A stretch of DNA of 64,000 nucleotides from Cryptomeria japonica (Eukaryota; Streptophyta; Pinopsida; Cupressales; Cupressaceae). The notes beneath the pieces were generated by a model that worked only from the letters and a program-made list of their open reading frames with translations, did no database searches and was not told where the DNA came from. The DNA is taken from the NCBI RefSeq assembly GCF_030272615.1, contig NC_081409.1, positions 646,446,468 to 646,510,467 on the forward strand, read 5' to 3'. This document shows positions 10,341-21,303 of the stretch, in pieces; position 1 is the stretch's first letter, and every line of letters starts with the position of its first letter. A program made the translations under genes and the position numbers.

Positions 10341-11870
10341 TTGGCTACTAAAGTTGAAGAGAAAAATGAATGGGTAATTGACAGGAGTGTTTCACATCAT
10401 ATGACTAGTGATAAAATAAAATTTGTGAGTATGAAAAGGTATAATGGTGGAATAGTGATATTTGGAGATGACAAAGCCTTTGTGATCCGTGGTAGAGGGT
10501 CTATTTCCTTTGATGGTAAGTATAATACTGATGATGTCTTGTATGTTGAAAGTTTGAAGCATAATCTTTTGAGTGTTGGACAGATGGTTGACAAAGGTCA
10601 TGATTTGAAATTCAAGAATGGTAAATGCAAGATCCTAAATGCCTTCGATATAGAGATTGCATATGGAACGAAGACTGAAGGTAATATCTTTCATTTGAAT
10701 ATTGTTGAGAAAAGTTGCTTGATTGCTCAAATTGATGAAAGTTGGTTATGTCATAGGAGAATGTGTCATGTTAATTTTGATTCAATAATTAAGATCAGTT
10801 CTACTCATGTTGTTAGAGATTTGCCTAAGATTGATAAGCCTACTAATCCGGTATGTAAGGAATGTCAATTGGGTAAGCAAATAAGGATTTCTTTGAAGAG
10901 CAAACAGTATATATTTGATGGATTGGTAGATCTTATACATACTAACCTATGTGGACCTACAAATGTTAGAAGTGTACAAGGTGATAGATATTTTATGTTG
11001 CTAATTGATGATTATTCTAGGATGATGTGGGTTGTCTTTTTGAAGGAGAAATATGAAGCATTAGACAAGTTCAAGATATTCAAAGCAAAGGTTGAGACTG
11101 AGTCGGGATTGAAGATGAAATGTCTGAGATCTAACAAAGGAGGATAATTCTGTTCTGGTGAGTTTGATTCATTCTATGAGAAGCATGGGATTAGAAGACA
11201 ATTATCTACTCCTAGAACCCCTCAGCAAAATGGAGTTGTTGAAAGGAAGAACATGACTATCTTGGATGCTGCAAGGACTATGTTGATCAAAGGGAATATT
11301 CTAAAGATATATTGGATAGAAGCTATTATCACTATTGTTTACACATTCAACTGAGTTCATATAAAAGGTGATAACGGTAAGACTCCTTATGAGATATGGT
11401 TTGGTCATGTTCCTACTCTAAGATATTTCAAAATATTTGGTAGCAAATGTTATATCAAGAGAGATGAGGATATAGGAAAGTTTGATGCAAGAATAGATGA
11501 GGAAATCTTCTTGGGATACTCATCAAAGAGCAAAGCCTGTCGGTGCTACAATAAGATACTAAGAAAGATAGTGGAAACTGCAAATGTGAAGGTTGATGAG
11601 AACCTTGGAAAAGAGAAAAGAGCTTATGGATATGATGATGGTCAGCCTGTTCTTATAACGCCTATTCAGATTGAAGAATTGAACCAGAATGATCTGATAG
11701 AGACAGTTAATTTGGATGTTGTTGTTGCCGGTTGAGAGGTGTAGGAACCAAAAAATTAGAACAATCAGAAGACTCCAAAGTATGTAAGATTGAATCATTC
11801 AAAAAATCAGACTGTTAGAGATAAAAATAAAGGTGTGATGAGTAGAATAAGGCTAGATGTTGAATAGGTA
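10341..11870 (+). pseudogene. Element B protease and integrase
   Basis: Protease site WVIDRSVSHHMTSD near 10372-10413: the D-S-G triad has become D-R-S, so the enzyme is dead. Next LKHNLLSVGQM and the pre-integrase zinc region (HRRMCHVNFD, CKECQLGKQ). The integrase core has HTNLCGP in place of the usual HTDLCGP, losing the first catalytic Asp, then LIDDYSRMMWV and a stop at 11143. Further on are RTPQQNGVVERKNMT and GSKCYIKRDED...FLGYSSKSKACRCYN (to about 11735). Numerous stops follow in the linker. Expressed protein is unlikely. Confidence 0.92.
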
Positions 11871-13426
11871 TGTTTCATTTCCAGAATTGAACCTAAAGAT
11901 GTTGTTAAATCTTGTAAAGATGAAAATTGGATGAGAGTTATGGAATAAGAATTAGATCAAATTGAAAAGAATAACACATGGGAGCTTGTGCCTAGACCTA
12001 AAGATAAGAATGTTATTGGTACTAAATAGGTAGTCAGGAATAAATTGAATGAAGACGGTGAAGTTGTCAGAAATAAAGTAAGATTAGTATGCAAATGCTA
12101 CTCACAGAAAGAAGGGATTGATTATGAGGAGATGTTTCCTTCGGTAGCCAGACTTGAAGTTCTTAGACTATTGCTTGCATATGCTGCTTCTAAATATTTC
12201 AAGGTATATATCAAATGGATGTCAAATCTTCCTTTTTGAATGGTGATCTTAAGGAAGAAGTTTACATTGAGCAACCTGATGGATTTTCATTATCAAATGA
12301 TGGAGACATGGTATGTAAACTGAAGAAAGCTCTTTATGGATTGAAACAAGCTCCTAGAACCTAGTATGCTAGATTGGATAAGTATTTTTTGAAATTACGA
12401 TTTAATAAAGGGACTATTGATAGTAATCTGTATTTTAAGATTGAGAATAATAAAATCTTAATTGTTGACATCTTTGTTGATGATATTATCTTTGGAGGAG
12501 ATGATGACTTGAGCATGAAGTTTTCCAGTGATATTCATAAGGAATTTGAGAAGTCTATGATAGGTGAGATGAAATTTTTCTTCAGATTAAAAATTTCACA
12601 GACTTGAAAAGGTATTTTTATATCTCAAACTAAATATTTGAAGGAATTGCTAAAGAATTTTGGGTTAGATGACTCCAAATTGGTTGGCACTCCTATGGTG
12701 ACTGGCTGCAAATTGTCTAAAAATGATGAATCTTTGAAAGCTAATCAGTCCTTATACAAATCTATGGTTGGTGGACTTCTATATCTTACTCATACTAGGC
12801 CTGGCATTATGCATGTTGTGTGCATGGTTTCTAGATATTAAGTTGATCCGAAAGAGAGTCATGCCACTTCTATTAAGAGAATATTCAGATACTTGAAGGG
12901 GACTGTGGAATATGGTTTGTGGTATATGAGGAATGAAGATTTCATGTTATGTGCTTACACTAATGCTGATTGGGCTGGTGATATTTATGACCGAAAGAGA
13001 ACCATTGGTGGAGCATTCTTTTTTGGGAAGAAATTGGTTTCATGGGCTACTACGAAACAAGATTCATTATCCTTATCTACTATTGAAGTTGAGTACATTG
13101 TTGCTACTAGTAACTACACTTGGGTGGTTTGGATGAAGCAAATGTTGAAGGATATCAGAGTTATCTATGAAGAGCCTACTATCATATATTGTGATAATTC
13201 GAGTGCTATTAATATGTCAAAGAATCTAGTGCAACATTCAAAGACTAAACATGTGTCAATCAAATATGATTTCTTGAGAGAAAAAGTCAGTGAAGAGGAA
13301 GTGAAGTTTGAATATATATCCACAAATGAAAAAATTGCTCATATTTTCACTAAGCTTTTGCCTGCAGATACATTTGTCTATTTGAGAGACAAGTTAGGGG
13401 TATCTACCCCTTCTGATGAGAGCTAG
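11871..13426 (+). pseudogene. Element B reverse transcriptase and RNase H
   Basis: RT begins near IEKNNTWELVPRPKDKNVIG (about 11960-12030), followed by NKLNEDGEVVRNKVRLVCK, a frameshift near 12215, [16 protein letters not shown], then VDIFVDDIIFGGDDD (12466-12510; catalytic DD kept). RNase H motifs: YTNADWAGDIYDRKRTIGGA (12955-13014) and YCDNSSAINMSKNLVQHSKT (13186-13245), with the typical end TKLLPADTFVYLRDKLGV. Stops at about 12029, 12362, 12605 and 12840 interrupt the frame. The pol end at 13426 is followed by a short 3' untranslated region. Confidence 0.92.
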
Positions 13427-13544
13427 ATGCATTGAGTTGCATCAATCTGGTGGACTTCACTGTCTTAACTCTTTATCTGGATTAATGAGTTGGTGCTGCT
13501 CCTTTGGTGGAGTAGTTAGGTTATGTGTTTTAGGGGGAGAGATT
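13427..13544 (+). other. Element B 3' untranslated region, first piece
   Basis: Between the B pol stop and element C. It ends 'tagggggagagatt', a purine tract, and its last five bases AGATT (13540-13544) are the left target-site duplication of C. It continues at 19778 after C. Confidence 0.85.
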
Positions 13545-14094
13545 TGTTGGTATTATGGATGTGTTGCATTAGTTTTTTCATTGATGTCAACACTTATCCT
13601 TCTGGAGATCTACATCATTGATTTAGCATTTTGGATATATTGGTTTACTGTTGAACTGACACATTGTATTCATTGACAAAGTGAGTAGTACATTATTCTA
13701 GGATTTAACCATCCTACTGTAGTCATTGCGACTCTCATTTGAGCAGTGTGCTCTAGGGGGTTGGCCTTTATGCATGTGCAAACCCCATTTGTATACACAT
13801 ACTATTTGCAATAGTATCATCTGATTATGGGTAAGGTTTCCCACCATGGTTTTTCCCCTTACAGGGTTTCCACATAAAAATATTTGTGTTATGTGCTATG
13901 GATGTTGTTTCTCTTTCTGTTTCATGCTCTAAGTTTCACCGATATTGATATTAACTGCTAATTTGTTAACTGACATTAAGTTTGGTTTACTGATATTAAG
14001 TATCAAGTTTCATTAAGTTATAACTGGGTTGAAATTCATTGACAAGTGATTCAACCCCCCACCCCCCTCTCAGTTGCCCTTCCAGTTCCTAACA
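13545..14094 (+). repeat. Element C 5' LTR, internally deleted (550 bp)
   Basis: Matches the 3' LTR at both ends but jumps near 13682 from the equivalent of about 18815 to about 19369, so the middle, including the expected promoter region, is missing. The 3' part keeps 'cccaccatggtttttcccc' and the C-rich run before CAGTTGCCC, and ends CCTAACA. Confidence 0.9.
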
Positions 14095-14108
14095 ATTGGT
14101 ATGAAAGC
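14095..14108 (+). promoter_or_regulatory. Element C primer-binding site
   Basis: 'attggtatgaaagc' directly after the 5' LTR; two bases differ from the standard attggtatcagagc. Position identifies it. Confidence 0.8.
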
Positions 14109-14169
14109 TAAGTCCTCTTTTTGTAGAAGCCTAATAGCTTCAGGAGATCCTGTGGCAATTAACATTTTC

Positions 14170-15240
14170 ATGAAGGATAGTCCTAAACTTCATGGAACTA
14201 ACTATGGTATATGGAAGATCAGGATGGAGACACATCTGAATTACATTGGAAAATACATATGGGAAGTTACAAAGAATGGCTATGTTGGTCCTACTCTGAA
14301 TCAACCTAATCCACCAATATTGGGTAAAGATCAAGAAAATGATTGCAAAGCAAGAGAAGCACTTTTGAGCGCATTATCAGATCAACAAATCATGGGATTA
14401 TCAGACCGATCTACTGGTAAAGCTATTTGGGATAAATTGGAGACATTGAATGAAGGAGATACCACTGTCAAAATTGCAAAACTGGAATGTTACCGGGTCA
14501 GGTATGAAATTTTGAAAATGGAAGAAGATGAAAGAATTTTTGCTTTTATGGAAAGAGTTAAGAAATTATTTTAGGAATACAATGTTGTGGAGGATCCTTA
14601 AGTGAAGATGAAATTGTTTCTAAATTTTTAAGAGGTTTGCCACCGGTATACAAAATGAAAGTAACTGTTATTAATGAGTTGAGAACAATGCCTAATACAT
14701 CATTATCTAGAGATTCCTTGGTTGGAAAACTTTCAACATTTGAGCTTGAGGAATTTGGTCCTGTTGCTACAATTAAGATAGATTTAGCCTTCAGAGCATC
14801 ATCATTTGCATCATCATCATCATCATCTGAAAAATCTGATTGGAAAGCTCTTTATGCAAAAGAACTTGAAGATATCAAGAGGGAAAATGAAGAACTGGAA
14901 GAACTTGAAGCACTATTTGCAAGGAAAATGCCTAAAGGTCTAGTTAGAAGTAAGTATGAAGGTAAAGCACTGTTTAAATGTTTTAAATGCAATAAAGTTG
15001 TTCATATAGCATCTAGATGTCCTGATAGACATGTAAGATTGAGAGAGGAAGCTAAAAGAACATATAAGCCTAACCCTGAATATCAGAGATACAAATTAAA
15101 GAAAAATAGAGATAAACCATGTTTCTATGTTGATGAAGGAGTTACAGATGATTCTGATGAAGAATCAATAGATAATGGATGGACATTTGTTGCAATAAAA
15201 GAAGATCAACCGACACCTACTATTCCACCTGTAGAGCAGG
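14170..15240 (+). pseudogene. Element C gag
   Basis: Start chosen at the ATG at 14170 (MKDSPKLHGTNYGIWKIRME), because an upstream in-frame ATG at 14074 lies within the LTR. Typical Copia gag landmarks: REALLSALSDQQIMGLSD, IWDKLETLNEGDTTVK. A stop and frameshift near 14572-14637 break the frame, which resumes with LRGLPPVYKMKV. A serine-rich stretch from 'catcatcatcatcatc' (14811-14828) and an acidic segment precede the zinc knuckle CFKCNKVVHIASRC (about 14979-15020), in which the conserved Gly before His is Val. The gag-protease linker is acidic (DDSDEESIDNG). Confidence 0.9.
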
Positions 15241-16690
15241 ACCTGGCAGCTAAAATTGAAGAAAAAGATGAATGGATCATTGATAGTGGATGTTCACATC
15301 ATATGACTGGTGATAAGAGTAAATTCTTATATTTTGAGGAATATAATGGAGGTCTAGTAAGATTTGGTGATGATAAAGCTTGTTTAATCAAAGGAAAAGG
15401 CACTATATCTTTGGATGGTAAGTAGAATACTGACAATATTCATTATGTTGAAGGTTTGAAGCATAATCTTTTGAGTGTTGGTCAATTAGTTGAAAAGGGA
15501 ATTCAGTTACAATTCAAAAATGGTAAATGCAACATCATGAACAAAATTGGATTGGAGATTGCAATCGGTAATCAGACTAAAAGAAATATCTTTCATTTGA
15601 ACAACAGTGATAAGATATGCTTGATTGCACATATTTATGAAAGTTGGTTATGGCATAAGAGACCTTGTCATATAAATTTTGATTGCATTGAAAAAATCAA
15701 TTCAACTAAGGCAGTAAGGGATTTACATAAGATTGTGAAACCTCATAATCCGGTATGTAAGGAATGTCAAATGGGAAAGCAAGTTAGAACAACCTTTAAG
15801 AGTATTTATGAGAAATCCAATAATGTTCTTGATTTATTTCATACTGACTTGTGTGGTCTGACAAGAACATGAAGTCTACAGGGAGATAGATATTTTATGC
15901 TAATTATTGATGATTATTCTAGAATGTGTTGGGTTACTTTTCTCAGGGAGAAATCAGAAGCTTTTGGAAAATTCAAGTTATACAAGGCAATGGTAGAGAT
16001 TGAAACCGGTAAGAAAATCAAATGTTTGAGATCTGATCAAGAAGGATAATTTGCATCTAAGGAATTTAATACATTATGTGAAGTGAATGGAATCAAAAGA
16101 CAACTATTAGCATCCCGGACACCTCAACAGAATGGAATTGTGGAAAGGAAGAACAAAACTATTCTAGGAGCAGCTAGAAGCATGATATTGGAAGAAAATC
16201 CACCTCATGTGTACTAGAGAGAAGCAACACGAATACATCCATTTACACTTTCAACAGAGTTCACATCAAAGGTGAAACTGGGAAGACCCCTTATGAACTA
16301 TGGTTTGGTAATACTCCCACTCTTAAATACTTCAGAATATTTGGAAGCAAATGCTATATTAGGAGAGATGAGTATGTTGGTAAAATTGATCCTAGAAGTG
16401 AAGAAGGAATATTTCTTGGTTATTCTTCTAAGAGAAAGGCATATAGATGTTTTAAAAAAAGATTGCAGAAGATCATTGAAAGTGCTAATGTGAAGATAGA
16501 TGAACACTTTAGAGGAAATTCGAGGTTTAGATTCTGAACTGACAGTTGAGATGATCATAAATGAACCAATACAGAGTGCACCAGTACAAAATATGGATCC
16601 AGTCACACTGACATCATCAAAGAATTCCACAGTGACTGAAGAACAACAACATGTGAATAAACCTAGGTATGTAAGACTGAATCACTAAAA
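15241..16690 (+). pseudogene. Element C protease and integrase
   Basis: Protease WIIDSGCSHHMTGD with the D-S-G triad intact at 15282-15290, unlike A and B. A stop at 15424 follows, then LKHNLLSVGQLVEKG and the pre-integrase zinc region (HKRPCHINFD, CKECQMGKQ). The integrase core has FHTDLCGL (first Asp kept), a stop at 15872, then IIDDYSRMCWVTFL, a stop at 16047, RTPQQNGIVERKNKTILGAA, and after stops and a frameshift near 16217-16290 the C-terminal GSKCYIRRDE and FLGYSSKRKAYRC parts. Confidence 0.91.
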
Positions 16691-16699
16691 AAATTAGAT

Positions 16700-18347
16700 A
16701 ATTGGGAATAAGTATCAAGGTGTTATGACAAGAGGAAGACTGGCAAATGAAGAGGTATGCTTAATTTATCAAATTGAACCAACATCTGTTATTGAAGCAT
16801 GTCAATATGAATATTGGATAAAAGCAATGGAAGATGAATTAGAACAAATTGAAAAGAACAATACATGGACATTAGCTCCCCAGCCTAAAGACAAAAATGT
16901 AATTGGAACCAAATGGGTATTCAGAAATAAACTTAATGAAGATGGTAAGGTAATCAAGAACAAAGCAAGATTAGTATGTAAAGGATATTCACAGAAAGAG
17001 TGAATTGATTATAATGAAACCTTTGCACCGGTAGCTAGAATTGTGGTAATTAGACTATTTATTGCATTTGTAGCTCATAAGAACTATAAAGTATATTAGA
17101 TGGATGTAAAATGTGCATTTCTGAATGGCGACCTTGAAGAGGAAGTTTACATTGAACAACTTGATGGATTTCCATTGACAAATGTTAAAGATATGGTTTG
17201 TAGATTAAGGAAAGCTTTGCATGGATTGATGCAAGCTCCTAGAGCTTGGTATGATAGATTGGACAAATGTATTTTCAAGCTTGGATACACTAAAGGTAGT
17301 GCTGACATCAACTTCTATTTCAAAGTGACTAATGATGACATCTTGGTTATTGAAGTTTTTGTTGATGATATCATTTTTGGAGGAGAAGATGGATTGTGCA
17401 AGGACTTTGCTAACAAGATGTAGGAAGAATTTGAAATGTCTATGATTGGGGAGATAAAATTCTTTCTAGGATTATAGATTTCACAAACTGATAGAGGTAT
17501 GTTCATATGTCAAACAAAATACATGAAGGAACTACTGAAGAAATTTGGTATGAAAAACTCTAAACTGGTAAGTACTTCTATAACTACAACTGATAAATTG
17601 ACATTGAAGGATGATTCAACTCCTGTTAATCCGACAAGATAAAAATCTATGATTGGAGGTTTATTGTATTTGACACAAACCAGATCTGATATAATGAATG
17701 CAGTATGTATTGTTTCAATATTTCAGAGTAATCCTAAAGAAAATCATGATTTAGCAGTAAAAAGGATTTTCCGATATCTACAAGGCACAACAAATCTTGG
17801 TTTATGGTATCCTAAAGATCAAAATTTTGATTTATGTGCATACACTGATGCAAATTGGGTAGGAGATGTAGATGACAAAAAGAGTACCACTAGGGAAGTA
17901 TTCTTTCTTGGTAGCAGATTGATTTCATGGATAAGCAAGAAGCAGAGTTGTACATCATTATCAACAGCAAAACCAAAATATGTTGCAACAAAAAGTAATT
18001 GTACTCATGTATTATTGATTAAGCAAGTGTTGAAGGGCATAAAGGTAAAATGAAAAGAACCTATAATCATCTATTGTGATAATTCAACAGCAATTGATAT
18101 ATCAAAGAATCTGGTATTTCACTTTGAGACATAGCATGTTTCTATCAAATATAATTTTTTGAAAGAAAATGTTGAAGCAAAAGAAGTAGGATTGGTTTAT
18201 GTAAATACTAAAGAGTAGATTGTAGATATCTTTACAAAGCCTTTGCCTAAGGAAACCTTTGAATATCTCATAGAGAATCTTGGGGTAATACCCTCACCGG
18301 TAGAGACTTCGACAATTGGAGTTTGGCATCAAACCGATAGAAACTAA
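16700..18347 (+). pseudogene. Element C reverse transcriptase and RNase H
   Basis: RT starts near QIEPTSVIEACQYEYWIKAM (about 16770), then [20 protein letters not shown], stop at 17003, [35 protein letters not shown] (catalytic DD kept, about 17346-17393), stop at 17421. RNase H: YTDANWVGDVDDKKSTTREV (about 17840-17900), SCTSLSTAKPKYVATKSN (normally AEAEY; the acidic residues are lost), YCDNSTAIDISKNL. The frame ends after FTKPLPKETFEYLIENLGV... at about 18347. At least six stops; not functional. Confidence 0.91.
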
Positions 18348-18676
18348 TACATAAATCTTTTTCCGGCTTTGATGGAGGAGAGCTACTTCTCAAGTGGAGT
18401 AGTTGGTTGTATGTTCTGGTATTTTTTTTACTGCTTTGGCATTTGATGTCAAAGGGGGAGAGAGATCTATGGAAAAACATTCTTGGGAGAGATATCTATG
18501 AGACATTATTCATTGGGGGAGAGATATGAGATATTATACTCTTTGTATTTTGATTTTGATTTTGATTTCTGGTATTAATCTATTCTGGAGATTGTTGGTT
18601 TATGGTTTTTGGCATTCTACTTTGGCACTTAGATGTTTTTCCATCTAGTGTTGCCATCAATGCCAAAGGGGGAGAA
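18348..18676 (+). promoter_or_regulatory. Element C purine-rich 3' region and polypurine tract
   Basis: Non-coding segment between pol and the 3' LTR with at least three purine tracts: gtcaaagggggagaga (about 18448), tgggggagaga (about 18515) and the terminal gccaaagggggagaa at the LTR edge, the true PPT position. CAATGCCAA (18658-18666) can pair with TTGGTATTA (18679-18687) across a 12-base loop containing the PPT, with one G-T wobble and one mismatch. Confidence 0.8.
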
Positions 18677-19777
18677 TGTTGGTATTATGGATGTGTTGCA
18701 TTAGTTTTGTCATTGATGTCAAACTTATCCTTCTAGAGATCTACATTGTTGATTTAACATTTTGGATATATTGGTTTACTATTGAACTGACACATTGTGT
18801 TCACCGGCAAGGTTACTGACTTATGCACAGTCACTGGTATATGCTCACCAATAGGTTATATGGTTCACCGACATGGATGATAACTTGTTATCATCTAAAG
18901 ATCACTTGATTATGTCAAAGACATGGTTTGGATACTTGGTTTTGGTGTTTTGGTTATTGGTCTAATCAGGTTGACATATTTGCTGTTATCGATAGATTGG
19001 TCTAGGTTATGGATTGGTATGCATTATCTATTCTAGATCAGCACGACACATTATGGAGATGATTTATTGATTGGATATTGTTGTAATTGTATTAAGCCGA
19101 CATGATGCATCACATTAAGACTTATTTATAATTGATTTAATTGTAATATTCTTAGTAAGCCGACCTACACATTTGGTCTTAGGTTTTGTATATATGTAAG
19201 ATCTCATTTGTGAGATGACATATAGGATATGGTTATGGTATGGTATTGTAGCATGGTATGTGCTAATATTGAAGATCATATGAGCAGACCATAGAGAAGG
19301 TTCAAGGAAAGTTTGAAGGTGTTTATCAGAGCGTAACCAGTACTGAATCCAGCATTGGAGATGTTATTTTGAGCAGTACATTATTCTAGGATTTAACCAT
19401 CCTACTGTAGTCATTGCGACTCCCATTTGAGCAGTGTTCTCTAGGTGGTTGATCTTTCTACATGTACAGACCCCATTTGTATACACATACTATCTATAGT
19501 AGTATCATCTGATTGTGGGTAAGGTTTCCCACCATGGTTTTTCCCTTTATAGGGTTTCCACGTCAAAATCTCTGTGTTATGTGTTGTGGATGTTGTTTCT
19601 CTTTCTGTTTCATGCATTAAGTTTCACCGGTATTGATATTAACTACTAATCTGTTAACAGGCATTAAGTTTGGTTTACCGGTATTAAGTATCAAGTTTGA
19701 TTAAGTTATAATTGGGTTGAAATTCATTGACAACTGATTCAACCCCTCCCTCTCACTTGCCCTTCCGGTTCCTAACA
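18677..19777 (+). repeat. Element C 3' LTR (1101 bp)
   Basis: Full-length C LTR. It has the U3 dyad TTGTCATTGATGTCAA (18707-18722), a TATA-like 'tatatatgt' near 19190, 'cccaccatggtttttccc' near 19530, and ends CCTAACA before the duplicated AGATT. Confidence 0.93.
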
Positions 19778-19782
19778 AGATT

Positions 19783-19983
19783 CACGTTTTATATTCTAAA
19801 GGGGGAGAGTAAGTTTGGTTTTCTATTTTAAGATCTTTGGCATTGTTGTCAAAGCGGGAGAGATGCATGTGAAAAACTGTTTTATCTGCTTGATCTTAGG
19901 GGGAGTTTGTTGGAGATACTTTCTTTCTTTGCATTGATTGTTTTTCACATTCATATGTTTCCATCAATGCCAAAGAGGGAGAT
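19783..19983 (+). promoter_or_regulatory. Element B 3' untranslated region, second piece, with PPT
   Basis: Resumes B after C. It contains four purine tracts (aaagggggagag, aaagcgggagaga, tagggggag, and the terminal gccaaagagggagat next to the 3' LTR). CAATGCCAA upstream can pair with TTGGACATTG at the LTR start if one base bulges; the spacer is again 12 bases. Confidence 0.8.
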
Positions 19984-21303
19984 TGTTGGACATTGTTGCT
20001 GCTAGGATATGTTGTTGTCATTGATGTCAACATATTCTTGCTCTTGTGATTACAGATTGGTTTATTGGGTTTTTGGTTTGGTTTATGGAGTATTTCTAGT
20101 ATCACTATATTCTTTTGTATTAGCTTTGGTGATTCAGAAAGCTTAATTGATCATATTAGATGATCCGATTTTGCAGTTTGTCTATCTGATTAGTGCTTTG
20201 TAGAGTTCAGTATTTCCTTCGACATATTCTGGTGTGATCAGATTTTGAGTTAAGATTTTGGGATATTGTTTGGGATGATCTTGTTATCTTCATTTCAAAT
20301 GGTTTGTGATTTGGTGCTCTGCAAGTTATCTTTTCTTTGTAACAGTTGTTGCTGTTTGTGTATTCTCGAGTTTCAGATGTTGATCGATGGAGATTTGATA
20401 AGTGGTGTTGGTGTAGTTGTTCCTGATGTTTCTAATATTCTTGCTGGTGTTTCCTAAGTATTTCCTATTTGTTTTGATGATCCGTATTGATCATTGTGCG
20501 AGCTCTTGGTGTTTATATTGATTTGATGATGTTCTTCGTGTTATGCGGTTTTTTTGGTGTGTAGTGTGTTGCAGTTACCCTTGGCGTGATTACCAGTGGT
20601 GATGTACATTTGGGAATTTGGTTTGGGACTATGTTATGTCATGTATATCATTATATTGGCCCGGTGGTTGATCTTTGTATTATGTGATGTAATTTTGTAA
20701 TTGTGAGTTGAGTGTTTAGTCAACCTTGTTGTCAAGGTTGATGATTTGTATAAATGTGATATTGTCATGTAATTAGCTATCAGTGTTGTTTCTAGATTAT
20801 CAGAGCATGGTGTATGTGTGATCAAGTGATTTATCCTTTGGCATTGTGATTGAGCAGAGATTTGTGTTGAAGAGCAGACAATTGAGCTTAAATGGAACTA
20901 TGATCAAGCATTTGGAGATGCTATTCTTTCAGTTCATTCCTTTCAGATTGTAGTCTGTATCTTGTTGCAAGTTAGTGAGACTTCCTTGAGGGTTGTAGCC
21001 TTCCAGGTCATTATCTTTTAAGTAGTGATCTCTAGGCAATGTATTTGAATGCATGTGCATTCCCCATTGTAATATTTTCACATACTACTACAAAGTATCA
21101 TCTTATTATGGGTAGGTTCCCACCACGATTTTTCCCTTAATCGGTCCACATCAAAATCTTGGCATTATGTGTTGTGCTTTCAATTTTCTTATCTTTATTA
21201 TTGTTGCAGTTTATCAGATCTATTTTTGTGGTTAAGTTTGTAAAGTTGGTGAAAACTGATTCACCCCCCCCCTCTTAGTCTTCCTTCATTGTTGTTGCCA
21301 ACA
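19984..21303 (+). repeat. Element B 3' LTR (1320 bp)
   Basis: Uninterrupted B LTR, TGTTGGACATTG...GTTGCCAACA. U3 dyad at 20015-20030. Serves as the reference for reconstructing where A inserted in the 5' LTR. Followed by aggct, the probable right target duplication. Confidence 0.93.

Larger units (their letters stand above)
13545..19777 (+). mobile_element. Ty1/Copia LTR retrotransposon C, nested in B
   Basis: Second guest in B. LTRs start TGTTGGTATTATGGATG and end CCTAACA (13545-14094; 18677-19777). Exact target-site duplication AGATT at 13540-13544 and 19778-19782. Order: 5' LTR, PBS, gag, protease, integrase, RT, RNase H, purine-rich 3' region, PPT, 3' LTR. The 5' LTR lost about 550 internal bases. 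Gag-pol has many stops (for example 14572, 15424, 15872, 16047, 16217, 17003, 17421). Confidence 0.95.
302..21303 (+). mobile_element. Ty1/Copia LTR retrotransposon B, outer host of a nest
   Basis: The outermost element of the first third. The 5' LTR begins TGTTGGACATTG at 302, is interrupted after 19 bases by element A, resumes at 8008 and ends CCAACA at 9313. The 3' LTR is 19984-21303. Inside are a PBS, decayed gag, protease, integrase, reverse transcriptase and RNase H (9370-13426), a 3' untranslated region split by element C, and a PPT before the 3' LTR. Flanks read aggtt (297-301) and aggct (21304-21308), a probable 5-bp target-site duplication with one change. The LTRs differ at 7 of 64 positions in one stretch compared by eye (8160-8223 against 20159-20222), so B is older than its guest A. 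The order protease-integrase-RT-RNase H is diagnostic of Copia. Confidence 0.93.
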
